From Gammaproteobacteria bacterium (GTDB lineage Bacteria; Pseudomonadota; Gammaproteobacteria; Pseudomonadales; Azotimanducaceae): 60,175 bases of DNA. The position numbers and the translations under genes were made by a program. The notes under the pieces are model-generated. The model saw only the letters and a program-made list of their open reading frames with translations, did not search any database and had not been told where the DNA came from. Positions 1 through 8,416 of the stretch are shown here, one piece after another (the stretch's first letter is position 1; each line of letters opens with the position of its first letter). The DNA lies in NCBI GenBank assembly GCA_030123805.1, contig JASJXV010000003.1:1-60175 (forward strand), read 5' to 3'.

Positions 1-48
1 GAAAAGCGTCTTGGTAACGCCTATCTTCATGTCTTGGATGTGTTGTAA
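1..48 (+). CDS. possible C-terminal end of a gene cut by the window edge
   Basis: Frame 1 is open from the first base to a TAA at 46-48 and reads as 15 residues ending in HVLDVL. It could be the end of a gene lying outside the window on the plus strand. The piece is too short to identify and may be chance. Confidence 0.2.
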   Translation, partial: EKRLGNAYLHVLDVL

Positions 49-150
49 GTAATAGATATATAACAAAATAAACTAGATTTAGAAAAATAAACCGTCGCGG
101 CGACCGTTTTGTCGATCACAAACTTTGCCGTTTATAGCCATATACCTAAT

Positions 151-445
151 CCGGCAATGGATCCAGAATCTTGAGCAGCACAGGGTCAGCATCAGCTTCC
201 CCAACCAGCCGGGACTTGTAAAGGGAGGTGACCCAGGGCAGAGGTAGCCCCTGAATGGTTGAAACACCCCGGGCCTCTGATCCGGTGTACCAGATTTCCC
301 TGCCCCATGGTTTGGGAATAACAACTGTTTCAAGGGTTAAAGGACCGGTAACGCCATCGACGTACACACACCGTCAAAGTCAGCGTCTGCTGTGGAAAAC
401 AAGTGGTTTAGTTCATCAACATGACGTTACTTTAGGATCGGGCCA
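151..445 (-). pseudogene. decayed partial copy of the PMI-like cupin gene
   Basis: The minus strand reads a stretch (IPKPWGREIWYTGSEARGVS and on to LLKILDPLP) that aligns collinearly with the middle of the intact cupin gene at 1110-2501. The DNA similarity runs from about 151 to 445 and matches about 1987-2285. Neither the N-terminal nor the C-terminal part of the protein is present, and the frame breaks near 370. It is a diverged paralogue or second acquisition that has been truncated, not a recent duplication, because many third positions and several residues differ. No function is expected. Confidence 0.75.
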
Positions 446-594
446 GGAAGGATGCCGAGACATGGCGGATTACCACCTGATACTCATGTTCGAAGGGCAT
501 CCGCTGGTCCACAAAGGCAACCCAATATCATTACAAGCAGATTGCCGTTGCAAAATGGGAAGAGACCATAGACGACGCATCGGCGATGATCAGC

Positions 595-748
595 GTCAAG
601 GGGACTTCGGGAAAGTAAAAAATGCAAATGATTCAGGCAAGCTCGAATACACGTGAATGCGATAACCGGCATTCCTGTTCTTGCGAGTCTGCCTGAGGAA
701 CTCTTCTGGCGGTGTAAGCCACTGTCCCGTGTGACCATCGAAGTCACC
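595..748 (-). pseudogene. amidohydrolase-like fragment
   Basis: From 748 downward the minus strand reads a 51-codon piece starting GDFDGHTGQWLTPPEEF and continuing to NAGYRIHV before a stop near 596. The pattern DGHxGxWxxPPEE followed by NAGYRIHV resembles the middle of YtcJ-type (amidohydrolase 3) metal-dependent hydrolases, where it precedes a metal-binding HVNGD segment. That segment is lost here. No start codon or metal ligands remain, so it is a relic. The family assignment is from memory of the motif only. Confidence 0.4.
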
Positions 749-868
749 TGAACAGGAGAAAGCCCACAAATTTCAGAAGGCCGCTCTGACTACAATTGAA
801 GAAATTACCCGGAGCAGTGCCAGGGATCACCACCAGATACTGGTTGCACACCCACAAGTGCGCAAACC

Positions 869-1087
869 ATGGTATTGCTGTCGCAGGAAGAATTCCGCCA
901 GTGGTCGATGTCCCAGGTCAACTATGAACGTCACCAACCCGAGACAACGCTACTGTATCAAATCGTCCAGGAACACTGGCCACGTTTCCAGGCAGAATCA
1001 GGAAGCCGGGGTAAGCATCTGCCCAATTTCGTCACACAGGAATTTGAGGCATATCTAAATACTTACCCTGGCGCAGGCAGTTCATGA
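869..1087 (+). pseudogene. IS91-type transposase N-terminal zinc-binding domain remnant
   Basis: The 72-codon frame contains YERHQPETTLLYQIVQEHW, then a segment ending LPNFVTQEFEAYL. This is the conserved opening of the zinc-binding N-terminal domain of IS91/ISCR-like transposases, which normally continues with a GFLRVxCxxC zinc site. Here the frame derails after EAYL and stops, so the zinc cysteines and the whole catalytic Y2 HUH domain are missing. It lies inside a cluster of other gene fragments, which fits an old rolling-circle insertion that has largely been deleted. No ori or ter ends of the element could be recognised. Confidence 0.65.
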
Positions 1088-1109
1088 GTTACTCAAACAG
1101 ACCAGGGCT

Positions 1110-2501
1110 TTATAAGTGGTTTCCAAGGTCTGAATGCACAGGCAAGTTGGGATAGGCAATCAGGCACTGCATGGGTTGTCTGGCTGGATTAACAATAGTG
1201 ACTGTTTCCAGATCATGGGGCACCAGGCATGCCGCCTCGGATTTAAGTACCAGCCCACCAACATCACAGTCACCCGTTACACAGATAACCAGGGCATAGC
1301 TGTCCAGATGATGCCGATAGGAACATTCAAACTCAATGGATACGCGCAACACGGCGAATTGCCCAAAATCAGCAATGTTCTCTACCAAAATGCCGGGCGA
1401 TTGATGCACGTGTTTAAATTCTTGTTGCGGTGGAGCAGCGATTGTCATCTCCTGAATCGCTGTTTCCGTATCCCAATTGCTTTGGGTTAACACCTTCTGG
1501 GCAAAGGAGAGAATCTTGCGCTCATAGTAAGGCGTTTGGAATTCAATGGTGCGAACACCGTGTTGAAGAGCGTGCGGAGTAAATGGATCAATACAGATAA
1601 CATCACCAACCGACAGCTCCCTGATCCCGGTGAAGTCGTTCATGTCAGCCCTGAGTTTTTGTTCCAGCTGCTGCCATTCATCAGGAAGGCGGCCCTGCCA
1701 TTCATCAAGAACTCTGACCGGGATCGGATCATGCTCGGTGAAACCCGCCGATTTACGATATTCATCGAATCGAGAATCGATCTGACGTCGGATCTTCTGG
1801 TAATTTTGTACGCTGTTCAGATAAGCAGATCTGAACTTGTCGGGATCGGGGTATGCGTTTAGTTTCTCCGCACAAAATCCAAACCGCATCTGGCCCTTAC
1901 CCGTCGGCCAGGCTGTTGGGTCTATATGAGTCACCACATAGACTTCTGTTTTGCGGGTATGCATTTCAAAATACAGATCGCCGTAAACCTCTTGCGGCAA
2001 TGGATCCAGGATCTTGAGCAGAATAAGTTCTGCATCGGCTTGCCCTACTAGTCCGGACTTGTTAAGAGAGATGACCCAGGGTAGTGGCATGCCATGAATG
2101 GTTGAAATACCCCGGACCTCGGATCCGGTATGCCAGATTTCCCTGCCCCAGGGTTTGGGAATGTCGACTGTTTGGAGGGATAAAGGTGCAGTAAGGTTTA
2201 GAACCGGTAACGCCATCGACGTACACACGCTATCAAAATCTGCGTCATCCCGGGCAATGCATTGGTCAAATTCATCAACACGATCAGTGACTGTAGCGAG
2301 TATCTGAATCGAGTCGCCGGCTAGTCTGCTCAGGAGATAGATGGCGGCGAGTGGCAACTCGACCGATACAGTTTGCCACCATACATCCACTGCATAATTC
2401 AGTGCGATGCACTGATGCGTTTCGCTACTGTTTTTCCATGCGGGTATCCTGGCATTGATTTCAGCATCCGGGGAAGTCACTTTTCCTAACGATATAATCA
2501 T
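1110..2501 (-). CDS. mannose-6-phosphate isomerase-like cupin protein
   Basis: A 463-residue cytosolic protein of the type I phosphomannose isomerase/cupin class. Around residues 110-130 it has a KPWGREIW motif, and near residue 180 a metal-site-like EMHTRKTEVYVV segment. Further on are GDVICIDPFTPHALQHG and IEFQTPYYERKI, which look like the second cupin metal and substrate strand. An N-terminal segment of about 100 residues precedes the cupin core and is not recognised. The likely role is sugar-phosphate isomerisation or binding, but true ManA zinc ligands cannot be confirmed by eye. The ATG at 2501 is the first in frame. A decayed partial copy of the same gene lies at 151-445. Function is inferred from family only. 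Confidence 0.75.
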   Translation of the reverse strand: MIISLGKVTSPDAEINARIPAWKNSSETHQCIALNYAVDVWWQTVSVELPLAAIYLLSRLAGDSIQILATVTDRVDEFDQCIARDDADFDSVCTSMALPVLNLTAPLSLQTVDIPKPWGREIWHTGSEVRGISTIHGMPLPWVISLNKSGLVGQADAELILLKILDPLPQEVYGDLYFEMHTRKTEVYVVTHIDPTAWPTGKGQMRFGFCAEKLNAYPDPDKFRSAYLNSVQNYQKIRRQIDSRFDEYRKSAGFTEHDPIPVRVLDEWQGRLPDEWQQLEQKLRADMNDFTGIRELSVGDVICIDPFTPHALQHGVRTIEFQTPYYERKILSFAQKVLTQSNWDTETAIQEMTIAAPPQQEFKHVHQSPGILVENIADFGQFAVLRVSIEFECSYRHHLDSYALVICVTGDCDVGGLVLKSEAACLVPHDLETVTIVNPARQPMQCLIAYPNLPVHSDLGNHL

Positions 2502-2734
2502 GTCGCTGAGAGCATTTTAGCCCGCTAATCCAATGTTTTCCTGCTTAATGATAAATGGGATGCTGTTTTTTTACCACCGGTAGCAAATGAAGTACATCAA
2601 GCACAGGAATCAAAATCTTGCATTGCAACCGATGCATCGCTGATTAATACTTAAGATACAGGTCCGAAAACGGCCAGACAATTATTCAGGGTTTACTTAT
2701 ATTTACAAAAGTCCGGTTGCATGGAGATCCATCA

Positions 2735-4219
2735 ATGGCTCAACAGAGCTTGAAATACAATGCGGATACGAGCATTTTGGAAAAAGCCAGATTATCACGA
2801 GACCCACGTTTTGACGGCTATTTTTTTGTGGGGGTAAAAACTACCGGAATTTATTGCCGCCCGATTTGTCCTGTGAAACTCCCCAAATCAGAGAATGTAA
2901 CCTTCTTCAAATCCGCGGCTGCTGCAGCGAGTGAGGGATTTCGTCCGTGTCTGCGCTGTAGACCGGAAGCATCCCCGGGCACACCGGCCTGGTCCGGGAC
3001 CTCAGCGACTGTTTCAAGGGCTATGAGATTGATATCCGAAGGCGCCCTGGATGGTGATGACGTTGATGTACTGGCCAGCAGGCTGGGGGTTGGCTCGAGA
3101 CATCTGTGCCGCTTGTTCGATCGGCATCTCGGCGCATCTCCTCTTGCTGTGGCTCAAACCCGGCGGGTGCACTTCGCGAAAAGATTAATAGACAATACCA
3201 ACCTGAAAATGTCCGATGTTGCGCTATCCTCGGGTTACAAGAGCGTCCGAAGATTCAATGCCCACTTCAAAGCTGTTTATGATCAGACCCCCAGCATCAT
3301 GCGCAGCAAAAGAAATATTGAAACTGGTTTACTTGCCGGATTCACCTTCAAATTGAACTACCGCCCTCCCTATGATTGGGAACACATGCTGCGATTTCTG
3401 GAACTAAGAGCTGTGCCTGGCGTGGAAGCCGTAATTAACAACGCATATGTACGCAATTTTATCCTGGACGGTGAACCGGGAGTGATACGCATTGAGCACT
3501 TACCTGCCGAAAATTGCCTTGCAAGCAAAATAGAAATCAATGATCCCGCTCGGTTGCTCACCATTGTTGAGAGAATAAAGAGAATCTTCGATCTCACCGC
3601 GGATCCCCATGAGATCAGTCAAGGTTTGACCGCTAGCGACCAACCGGGCGATATTTTACAGCGACTGATCGTACGCTTTCCGGGCACCAGGATTCCCGGA
3701 TGCTGGGATAGCTTTGAAGTTGCAGTCCGGGCAATCGTCGGTCAACAGATATCCGTTGCAGGGGCTACCACTGTTATGGGAAGGCTTGTGCGGCAATACG
3801 GCGTTACTATTCCTGCAGCATCAAAATGTAAATCCAGACCCGGGTATCTATTTCCTGCGCCCGAGGAGTTGGCTCGGTTGGACATCAACAGGCTCAGTAT
3901 GCCAAGGGGTAGAGCCCGGGCAATTAAAGACATGGCACGGGCGGTGGCAGCAGGAGATATTGATTTTACAGACGATTTTGAAATGCTCATCCGTGCGTTG
4001 AAAAGTATTAAAGGTATTGGTGACTGGACGGCACAATATATCGTTATGCGGGCTTGTGGCGCCCCGGACGCATTTCTGGCGGGCGATCTCGTGCTGCAGA
4101 AGGTGGTTGCACGGGAGATGGGTAAAAAACTGTCGCTTCGGGAGCTTGAGCAGGCAGCCGAACAATGGCGGCCGTGGCGAGCATATGCAGCAATGCTTTT
4201 GTGGCGGTGTGCCGGGTGA
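2735..4219 (+). CDS. Ada-AlkA fusion: Ada zinc/AraC regulator with 3-methyladenine DNA glycosylase II
   Basis: About 494 residues with three parts. The Ada zinc domain has four cysteines at about 41, 45, 72 and 75 (GIYCRPICP and PCLRCRP); in Ada this site accepts methyl groups from phosphotriesters. An AraC-type HTH region follows at about 90-190. The C-terminal part is an AlkA-like HhH-GPD glycosylase with GIGDWTAQY and the catalytic Asp in FLAGDLVLQK near residue 451. The O6-methylguanine transferase domain of classical Ada is absent and is supplied by the next gene. The frame is open from a TTG at 2717, but the ATG at 2735 is preceded at 8 bases by GGAGAT and is the better start. It probably senses methylation damage, activates its own operon and excises alkylated bases. 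Confidence 0.92.
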   Translation: MAQQSLKYNADTSILEKARLSRDPRFDGYFFVGVKTTGIYCRPICPVKLPKSENVTFFKSAAAAASEGFRPCLRCRPEASPGTPAWSGTSATVSRAMRLISEGALDGDDVDVLASRLGVGSRHLCRLFDRHLGASPLAVAQTRRVHFAKRLIDNTNLKMSDVALSSGYKSVRRFNAHFKAVYDQTPSIMRSKRNIETGLLAGFTFKLNYRPPYDWEHMLRFLELRAVPGVEAVINNAYVRNFILDGEPGVIRIEHLPAENCLASKIEINDPARLLTIVERIKRIFDLTADPHEISQGLTASDQPGDILQRLIVRFPGTRIPGCWDSFEVAVRAIVGQQISVAGATTVMGRLVRQYGVTIPAASKCKSRPGYLFPAPEELARLDINRLSMPRGRARAIKDMARAVAAGDIDFTDDFEMLIRALKSIKGIGDWTAQYIVMRACGAPDAFLAGDLVLQKVVAREMGKKLSLRELEQAAEQWRPWRAYAAMLLWRCAG

Positions 4220-4227
4220 TGGTATAG

Positions 4228-4276
4228 GGAGCCTGTTCTCGGACAGACTCCTTGAGGTTATTTTTAATTTTGGAGC
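4228..4276 (+). terminator. possible weak intrinsic terminator between ada-alkA and ogt
   Basis: The arms GGAGCCTGT (4228-4236) and ACAGACTCC (4243-4251) pair at 8 of 9 positions around a 6-base loop. They are followed by a T-rich stretch (4259-4276) that starts about eight bases late for a strong terminator. It may reduce readthrough into ogt rather than stop it. Confidence 0.35.
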
Positions 4277-4283
4277 TTAACCT

Positions 4284-4772
4284 ATGTATTATTGCTGGTT
4301 TGACAGTCCAATCGGGAAATTATTGCTTGCTGGAGATGAACAGGGATTGCAGCGGCTGGGATTTCCACAAGGAAAGGGGCAGGTGGCGCCGGAATCGGAC
4401 TGGGCGGAGAATGATGATTTTTTCACGGGCGTCAAACGGCAGCTGAAGGCATATTTTGATGGTGAGCTCAGGCAATTCAGTCTCCGCCTGGCGCCTCATG
4501 GGACCGAGTTTCAAATGACTGTTCTGGATGCTTTACAACGCATTCCTTTTGGTGAAACCCGTAGCTACGGTGAGTTGGCGCGTGATATCGGCAAGCCCAA
4601 TGCATCACGTGCAGTTGGCGCAGCTAACGGCAGAAACCCGTTGCCAATAGTTATTCCGTGTCATCGCGTGATAGGTTCAAATGGGTCTTTAACTGGTTTT
4701 GGTGGGGGACTTGAGATCAAACAGTTTCTGTTAAATCTGGAAAATACCGGGAAGGCTGAGATTAAATTGTAG
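4284..4772 (+). CDS. ogt: methylated-DNA-protein-cysteine S-methyltransferase
   Basis: A 162-residue suicide repair protein that transfers methyl groups from O6-methylguanine and O4-methylthymine in DNA to its own cysteine. The active site PCHRV is at residues 125-129 (Cys126), preceded by the RAVGAANGRNPLPIVI helix and wing region and followed by GSLTGFGGGLEIK, all family hallmarks. The length matches Ogt-type enzymes without an Ada domain. It follows the Ada-AlkA fusion by 64 bases in the same direction. The two together cover the activities usually found in the three-domain Ada protein plus AlkA. GGAG at about 4271 precedes the ATG. Confidence 0.95.
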   Translation: MYYCWFDSPIGKLLLAGDEQGLQRLGFPQGKGQVAPESDWAENDDFFTGVKRQLKAYFDGELRQFSLRLAPHGTEFQMTVLDALQRIPFGETRSYGELARDIGKPNASRAVGAANGRNPLPIVIPCHRVIGSNGSLTGFGGGLEIKQFLLNLENTGKAEIKL

Positions 4773-4788
4773 TTGGAGGGGAATCAAC

Positions 4789-5463
4789 CTACCAGGTGCG
4801 ATGCAGGAGCCCTACCATATTCCCATCCTTGTCATAGTCAATCTTCAACTGCTGATACTTGTCTTTTTGAACCAGCAACCGCATCGCTTGCAGGGACTTA
4901 AATGGCAGATCAACGATCATCGAGTTGATCATAAATGCCGGTAGCACGCCTCCTGGCTCCGCATGGTGCTGCCAAACTACTCGAGTACGGCCTTCTGCAA
5001 CAGGGACAAGTTGAAAAAACCCGTCACTTCGAATAATTCTAACGTGTTTGCTCCGCGGATAGTAATCCGGACGTGACGTCATTTTGATTGTAATAATTCG
5101 CGTGGCAACCTCATGGCTTATTAATATTTCTGTAACTACGTCCCTGTTAGCCGCTGGAAACGGTAGATCGTTTATCTGATAAACATGCCGCCGATCATAA
5201 CCATTGTCATCGAGCAGGATGCTTGAATCACAATAATTTATCCATTCCGGACAAGCTGCAATGTCATCGAGCACACCGAGGGTGCTTGCAAGGGACGCCG
5301 CAATAATTGCGACACCCTTGAATTCATCATAGGCAGAGTCTTTGACATGTCTTGAAAAGACCTGGATTTCGTCCTGATCCTTTAGCAGCTTCCATTCTGC
5401 CGATACGGATATCGAACCTGACAGAATGGATATTATTATTAATACACCGGATAGTCTGATCAT
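4789..5463 (-). CDS. START-domain lipid-binding-like periplasmic protein
   Basis: 224 residues with an N-terminal hydrophobic signal peptide (about 1-22, cleavage near VSA-EW). The rest resembles bacterial START/SRPBCC proteins: W-x-L-L-K near the start, a central CPEWINYC segment, LPFPAANRDVV, and a C-terminal amphipathic helix with LPFKSLQAMR. Such proteins bind a hydrophobic ligand in a helix-grip cavity, but the ligand cannot be told from sequence. Its ATG overlaps the aroA stop by four bases (ATGA at 5460-5463), so it is probably translationally coupled to aroA. It converges on ogt with only 16 bases between the stops. Confidence 0.8.
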   Translation of the reverse strand: MIRLSGVLIIISILSGSISVSAEWKLLKDQDEIQVFSRHVKDSAYDEFKGVAIIAASLASTLGVLDDIAACPEWINYCDSSILLDDNGYDRRHVYQINDLPFPAANRDVVTEILISHEVATRIITIKMTSRPDYYPRSKHVRIIRSDGFFQLVPVAEGRTRVVWQHHAEPGGVLPAFMINSMIVDLPFKSLQAMRLLVQKDKYQQLKIDYDKDGNMVGLLHRTW

Positions 5464-6740
5464 GATGTGATTGCATCAAACTCGCTAAAATAGTTAGGGA
5501 AGGTCTTTGCCGTGCAATCCGGATCATTGATCGTAATGGCTGCACCGCCAAAAGCCGCCAGAGAAAAACTCATGGCTACGCGATGATCATTGTAGGTGTC
5601 TATAGATGCGCTCCTGATCCTTGGCGGCGGTGTAATCTTTATATAATCTTTGCCTGTCTCAACCGTAGCTCCCAATTTTCTGAGTTCCGTTGACATGGCG
5701 TGCATGCGGTCAGTTTCCTTCACACGCCAATTGTAGATGTTTCGTATCCGGGTAGGACCAGTTGCAAACAGGGCGGTAATAGCTACGGTCATGGCGGCAT
5801 CCGGAATATGATTCAGGTCCATATCAATGCCATGTAACTGGGCTCCGGTAACCTCGATCCAGTTCCTGTCACGAGTGACCCTTGCCCCCATGGTCTCCAG
5901 CACGTCTACAAATCGGGTATCACCCTGGACGGATTCGGTGCCGATACCGTGAACCCTGACAGTACCGCCACTAATTGCTGCGGCGGCAAGGAAATAGGTC
6001 GCTGACGACGCATCGCCTTCCACCATATAAGCGCCAGGGCTTTGATATTCCTGGTTTCCGGGGACATGGAATCGCTGATGATTCTCATGCCGTGCCTGCA
6101 CACCGAATCGGTTCATGATATCCAGGGTAATATCCAGGTAAGGTTTGCTAACCTGCTCGCCGATTATTTCGATATCGGAGTCGCCATTGGCAAGCGGCAG
6201 GGCAATCAGCAGGGAAGTCAGATACTGGCTGGATATGTCTCCCTGAATTGTGATTTTACCACCCTGAATTTCTTTACCCTGGATTGACAGGGGCGGGTAT
6301 CCCGTTTCACCCAGATAATCAATACTGGCATCCAAATGCGCAAGCGCATCAACAAGGTGCCGAATAGGTCGCACCAGCATGCTCTCGTTACCAGTCAGAG
6401 TATAGCTGCCTTTGGATAGACTGAGCACGGCACATAATGGCCTTATACTAGCACCAGAATTCCCGATGAAAAGTTCCTGGTGCTCATCACATGAAAACGG
6501 GCCAGCCAATCCGGTAACCTGAATCCTGGTGCTTTCTTCAGACTGCGCAATGTCCACACCCAATTGTTGCAGTGCATCCAGCATGCGCTGGGTATCGTCG
6601 CTACGTAACAGGTTGGTTATTTGCGTTGTACCCCGGGCAAGGCTGGCAATGAGCATCGCCCTGAGAGACAGGCTCTTTGAACCCGGCAGATAGATGTCTC
6701 CGTTGGCTCTACTTCTGGGTGCAAGAGTCAGTGTTTTCAT
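5460..6740 (-). CDS. aroA: 3-phosphoshikimate 1-carboxyvinyltransferase (EPSP synthase)
   Basis: Catalyses the sixth step of the shikimate pathway, joining PEP to shikimate 3-phosphate. About 426 residues from the start chosen here. Family motifs are PGSKSLSLRAMLIASLA near residue 20, GNSGASIRPL, GDISSQYLTSLL, GDTRFVDVLE, the NWRVKETDRMHAM segment with the catalytic region, and YNDHRVAMSFSLAAFGG near the C-terminus. The frame extends 15 codons upstream to 6785, but the ATG at 6738-6740 has GAGGTGG at proper distance and matches the family N-terminus. The GNSGASIRPL stretch has S-A-S-I-R where the well-known class I enzymes have GNAGTAMRPL, a region that affects glyphosate sensitivity. This is worth noting but not proof of resistance. 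Confidence 0.95.
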   Translation of the reverse strand: MKTLTLAPRSRANGDIYLPGSKSLSLRAMLIASLARGTTQITNLLRSDDTQRMLDALQQLGVDIAQSEESTRIQVTGLAGPFSCDEHQELFIGNSGASIRPLCAVLSLSKGSYTLTGNESMLVRPIRHLVDALAHLDASIDYLGETGYPPLSIQGKEIQGGKITIQGDISSQYLTSLLIALPLANGDSDIEIIGEQVSKPYLDITLDIMNRFGVQARHENHQRFHVPGNQEYQSPGAYMVEGDASSATYFLAAAAISGGTVRVHGIGTESVQGDTRFVDVLETMGARVTRDRNWIEVTGAQLHGIDMDLNHIPDAAMTVAITALFATGPTRIRNIYNWRVKETDRMHAMSTELRKLGATVETGKDYIKITPPPRIRSASIDTYNDHRVAMSFSLAAFGGAAITINDPDCTAKTFPNYFSEFDAITS

Positions 6741-6788
6741 AATAACCACCTCGGGCTTCGAATAGGGTGGGCCGCATCCGAACAAGAA

Positions 6789-7361
6789 CTAGTGAATTCC
6801 GGATGGTTCGAGACAGGGTTTGAGTCGCTTGATAAAATCGGACAGACATGCCTCCACGCTTTTTCGGGGTGGCAAGCCAGGCGCTTCCAGGAGAACTGCA
6901 CCGGTTTCATTATCAATGCTGAGGAAATACTCGGAATCCGGTTCGGTATTCGCAAAGAAGACGGTGAATGATTGTTTCAAACGTTTTTTTACCAGTGCGT
7001 GCCCTATCAGGTTTGCGATCAGTCTATCAAAATCCTGGGGATTCCACAGCTGGATCAAACTGACATGACCTTCGTCACAGGTTGCTTCCAGCGATCCTGA
7101 CCAGAAGCTGCCGTAATATTCCTTTATATCAGGATGAATCTGCAGCTCGAGAGCATTTTCCAGGCCGTTAAAATCCACGTGCTGCCGTTGTTCGACCGGT
7201 CGCCAGCCGACCCGACCATCCGTGTCGACCGTGTCTTTCTGGCACTCCGACAACCATTCAGGATCAAATTCCACTGTGGGAAATTTCTTGCCGGTTTTTC
7301 CTGCTGCGGTTAGGTAGGCATTGATGAATTGTTGCATTGCTGTTTTGACGGGTGTGGTCAT
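6789..7361 (-). CDS. syd: SecY-interacting protein Syd
   Basis: 190 residues, similar to E. coli Syd along its length. Shared features are a central GxVxWRPVEQ-like segment, a QIHPDIKEYYGSFWSG stretch, and DFDRLIANLIGHALVKKRLKQS followed by TVFFANTEPDSE. Syd is a soluble cytoplasmic protein that binds the SecY translocon. It lies 48 bases upstream of the aroA ATG on the same strand, so the two may share a transcript. The link is probably positional rather than functional. Confidence 0.88.
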   Translation of the reverse strand: MTTPVKTAMQQFINAYLTAAGKTGKKFPTVEFDPEWLSECQKDTVDTDGRVGWRPVEQRQHVDFNGLENALELQIHPDIKEYYGSFWSGSLEATCDEGHVSLIQLWNPQDFDRLIANLIGHALVKKRLKQSFTVFFANTEPDSEYFLSIDNETGAVLLEAPGLPPRKSVEACLSDFIKRLKPCLEPSGIH

Positions 7362-7505
7362 ATTTTAAATCCAATATCGGTCAGAATCGTAATTCAATTA
7401 CAAGTCTGCCTTTCAGAGGATCAAATTATACAGGCACCCTGGTAATATTGGGATATGAGCGGATAACCACCAGTTTCAGATTTCAGGCGGTGATTAGCAG
7501 ACAAA

Positions 7506-7976
7506 TCAGGGCGGTGGCGGATGATTCCTGTGTCTGCCTCTCATCTCTTCCCGCCAATTTCGGTTGAGGAAGTTCATCACTTGCTTGCGTTGTTCCAGAT
7601 TCAGTTCACCCATAATAGCTATCAAGGACCTGTGCATCTCTCTCTGGGACTCAGATAAATATTTTCGGAGTTCATCCATCCCAAGGGCCAATGCTGCCTG
7701 GTCCAATGGATCCTGCAATAATAGTCTGATAACCGCTTCTTGGGATTCTCGTAGGTGCCTACGTATTGGCATTGAGCTCCTGGCAAGTTTTCTGAGCTGC
7801 GGTTCCAGAGATTCTCTGGTATCCGGATCGACGTTACGCAGCACCCAGCCCAGATGGGGTGGAAACGGCCTGGAAAGAGGTACGCCGGAGGAGATTCTAC
7901 CCAGTATAGCCCCGATGAACAGGAGATTGACTGTGAGGGAAATAACCAGCGTGATTTTCATCCAACGGCTGCTCAT
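7506..7976 (-). CDS. Spy/CpxP-like periplasmic protein (heavy-metal sensor type)
   Basis: About 156 residues. An N-terminal membrane anchor or uncleaved signal (ITLVISLTVNLLFIGAILG, about 7-25) is followed by a largely helical Arg/Gln-rich domain with an LNLEQRKQVMNFL repeat like the LTxxQ motifs of CpxP/Spy/CnrX relatives. The Pro-rich C-terminus ends HPPPP. The ATG at 7974-7976 overlaps the upstream stop by four bases, whereas the longer frame to 8030 adds 18 residues of low-complexity sequence inside the upstream gene. It is third in a sigma/anti-sigma set, so it is likely the periplasmic sensor or effector that modulates the anti-sigma protein. Confidence 0.75.
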   Translation of the reverse strand: MSSRWMKITLVISLTVNLLFIGAILGRISSGVPLSRPFPPHLGWVLRNVDPDTRESLEPQLRKLARSSMPIRRHLRESQEAVIRLLLQDPLDQAALALGMDELRKYLSESQREMHRSLIAIMGELNLEQRKQVMNFLNRNWREEMRGRHRNHPPPP

Positions 7977-8416
7977 AGTGATGTATCCCCTGCCGCCTGA
8001 ACCCCTACCAGATAAATATCCTCTTCCCAATTGTCCAATGGCTCAGCAGGTTCAAGTGCCACCAGACCCAAAATAAAACCTATCAATAAAGGTAGCGTTA
8101 CAGCCAATGCAGGTCGCCAAAGAAATTCCGGACCTTCGGGAAATAACCAATCCAGGAGTCTTTCTGTGATGCCGGATTTCGTGAAAGGGATGGCATCGAC
8201 TACATGCTTCCGAACTTCCTGAGAAATATCTGACACCGTGAATTGGTCGAGTATGGAATCCAGTTTTGCGGTCTCTTTGAGCAACTGTTGGGCATGCCTG
8301 CTTGTTGCTAATAGTGCCTCCAGTTGTTCCCGATCCTCTTTGGGCCATCGATCGTGATCACTGCCATAGGCGTCCAGAACTTCGATAAACCGTGATAATG
8401 AGGCGGGTTTATGCAT
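7973..8416 (-). CDS. putative anti-sigma factor, single-pass membrane protein
   Basis: 147 residues: a cytoplasmic N-terminal half (about 1-95) rich in charged helices, one membrane segment (ALAVTLPLLIGFILGLVAL, about 103-121), and a short acidic periplasmic tail. I do not recognise a zinc anti-sigma HxxxCxxC motif. The call rests on the position: its ATG overlaps the ECF sigma stop by one base (TGATG at 8414-8418), and it is followed by the CpxP-like gene with an ATGA overlap. Translational coupling of this kind keeps sigma and anti-sigma in balance. It could instead be an uncharacterised membrane protein of the same operon. Confidence 0.65.
   Translation of the reverse strand: MHKPASLSRFIEVLDAYGSDHDRWPKEDREQLEALLATSRHAQQLLKETAKLDSILDQFTVSDISQEVRKHVVDAIPFTKSGITERLLDWLFPEGPEFLWRPALAVTLPLLIGFILGLVALEPAEPLDNWEEDIYLVGVQAAGDTSL

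Noticed and set aside
5460-6740. The AroA GNSGASIRPL segment as evidence of glyphosate tolerance.
   Set aside because: Sequence at this loop varies naturally and tolerance cannot be inferred without kinetic data.
7564-8076. Long plus-strand open frame antisense to the CpxP-like and anti-sigma genes.
   Set aside because: It is a shadow of the minus-strand genes: no ribosome-binding site, low-complexity Arg/Ser-rich translation, no family resemblance.
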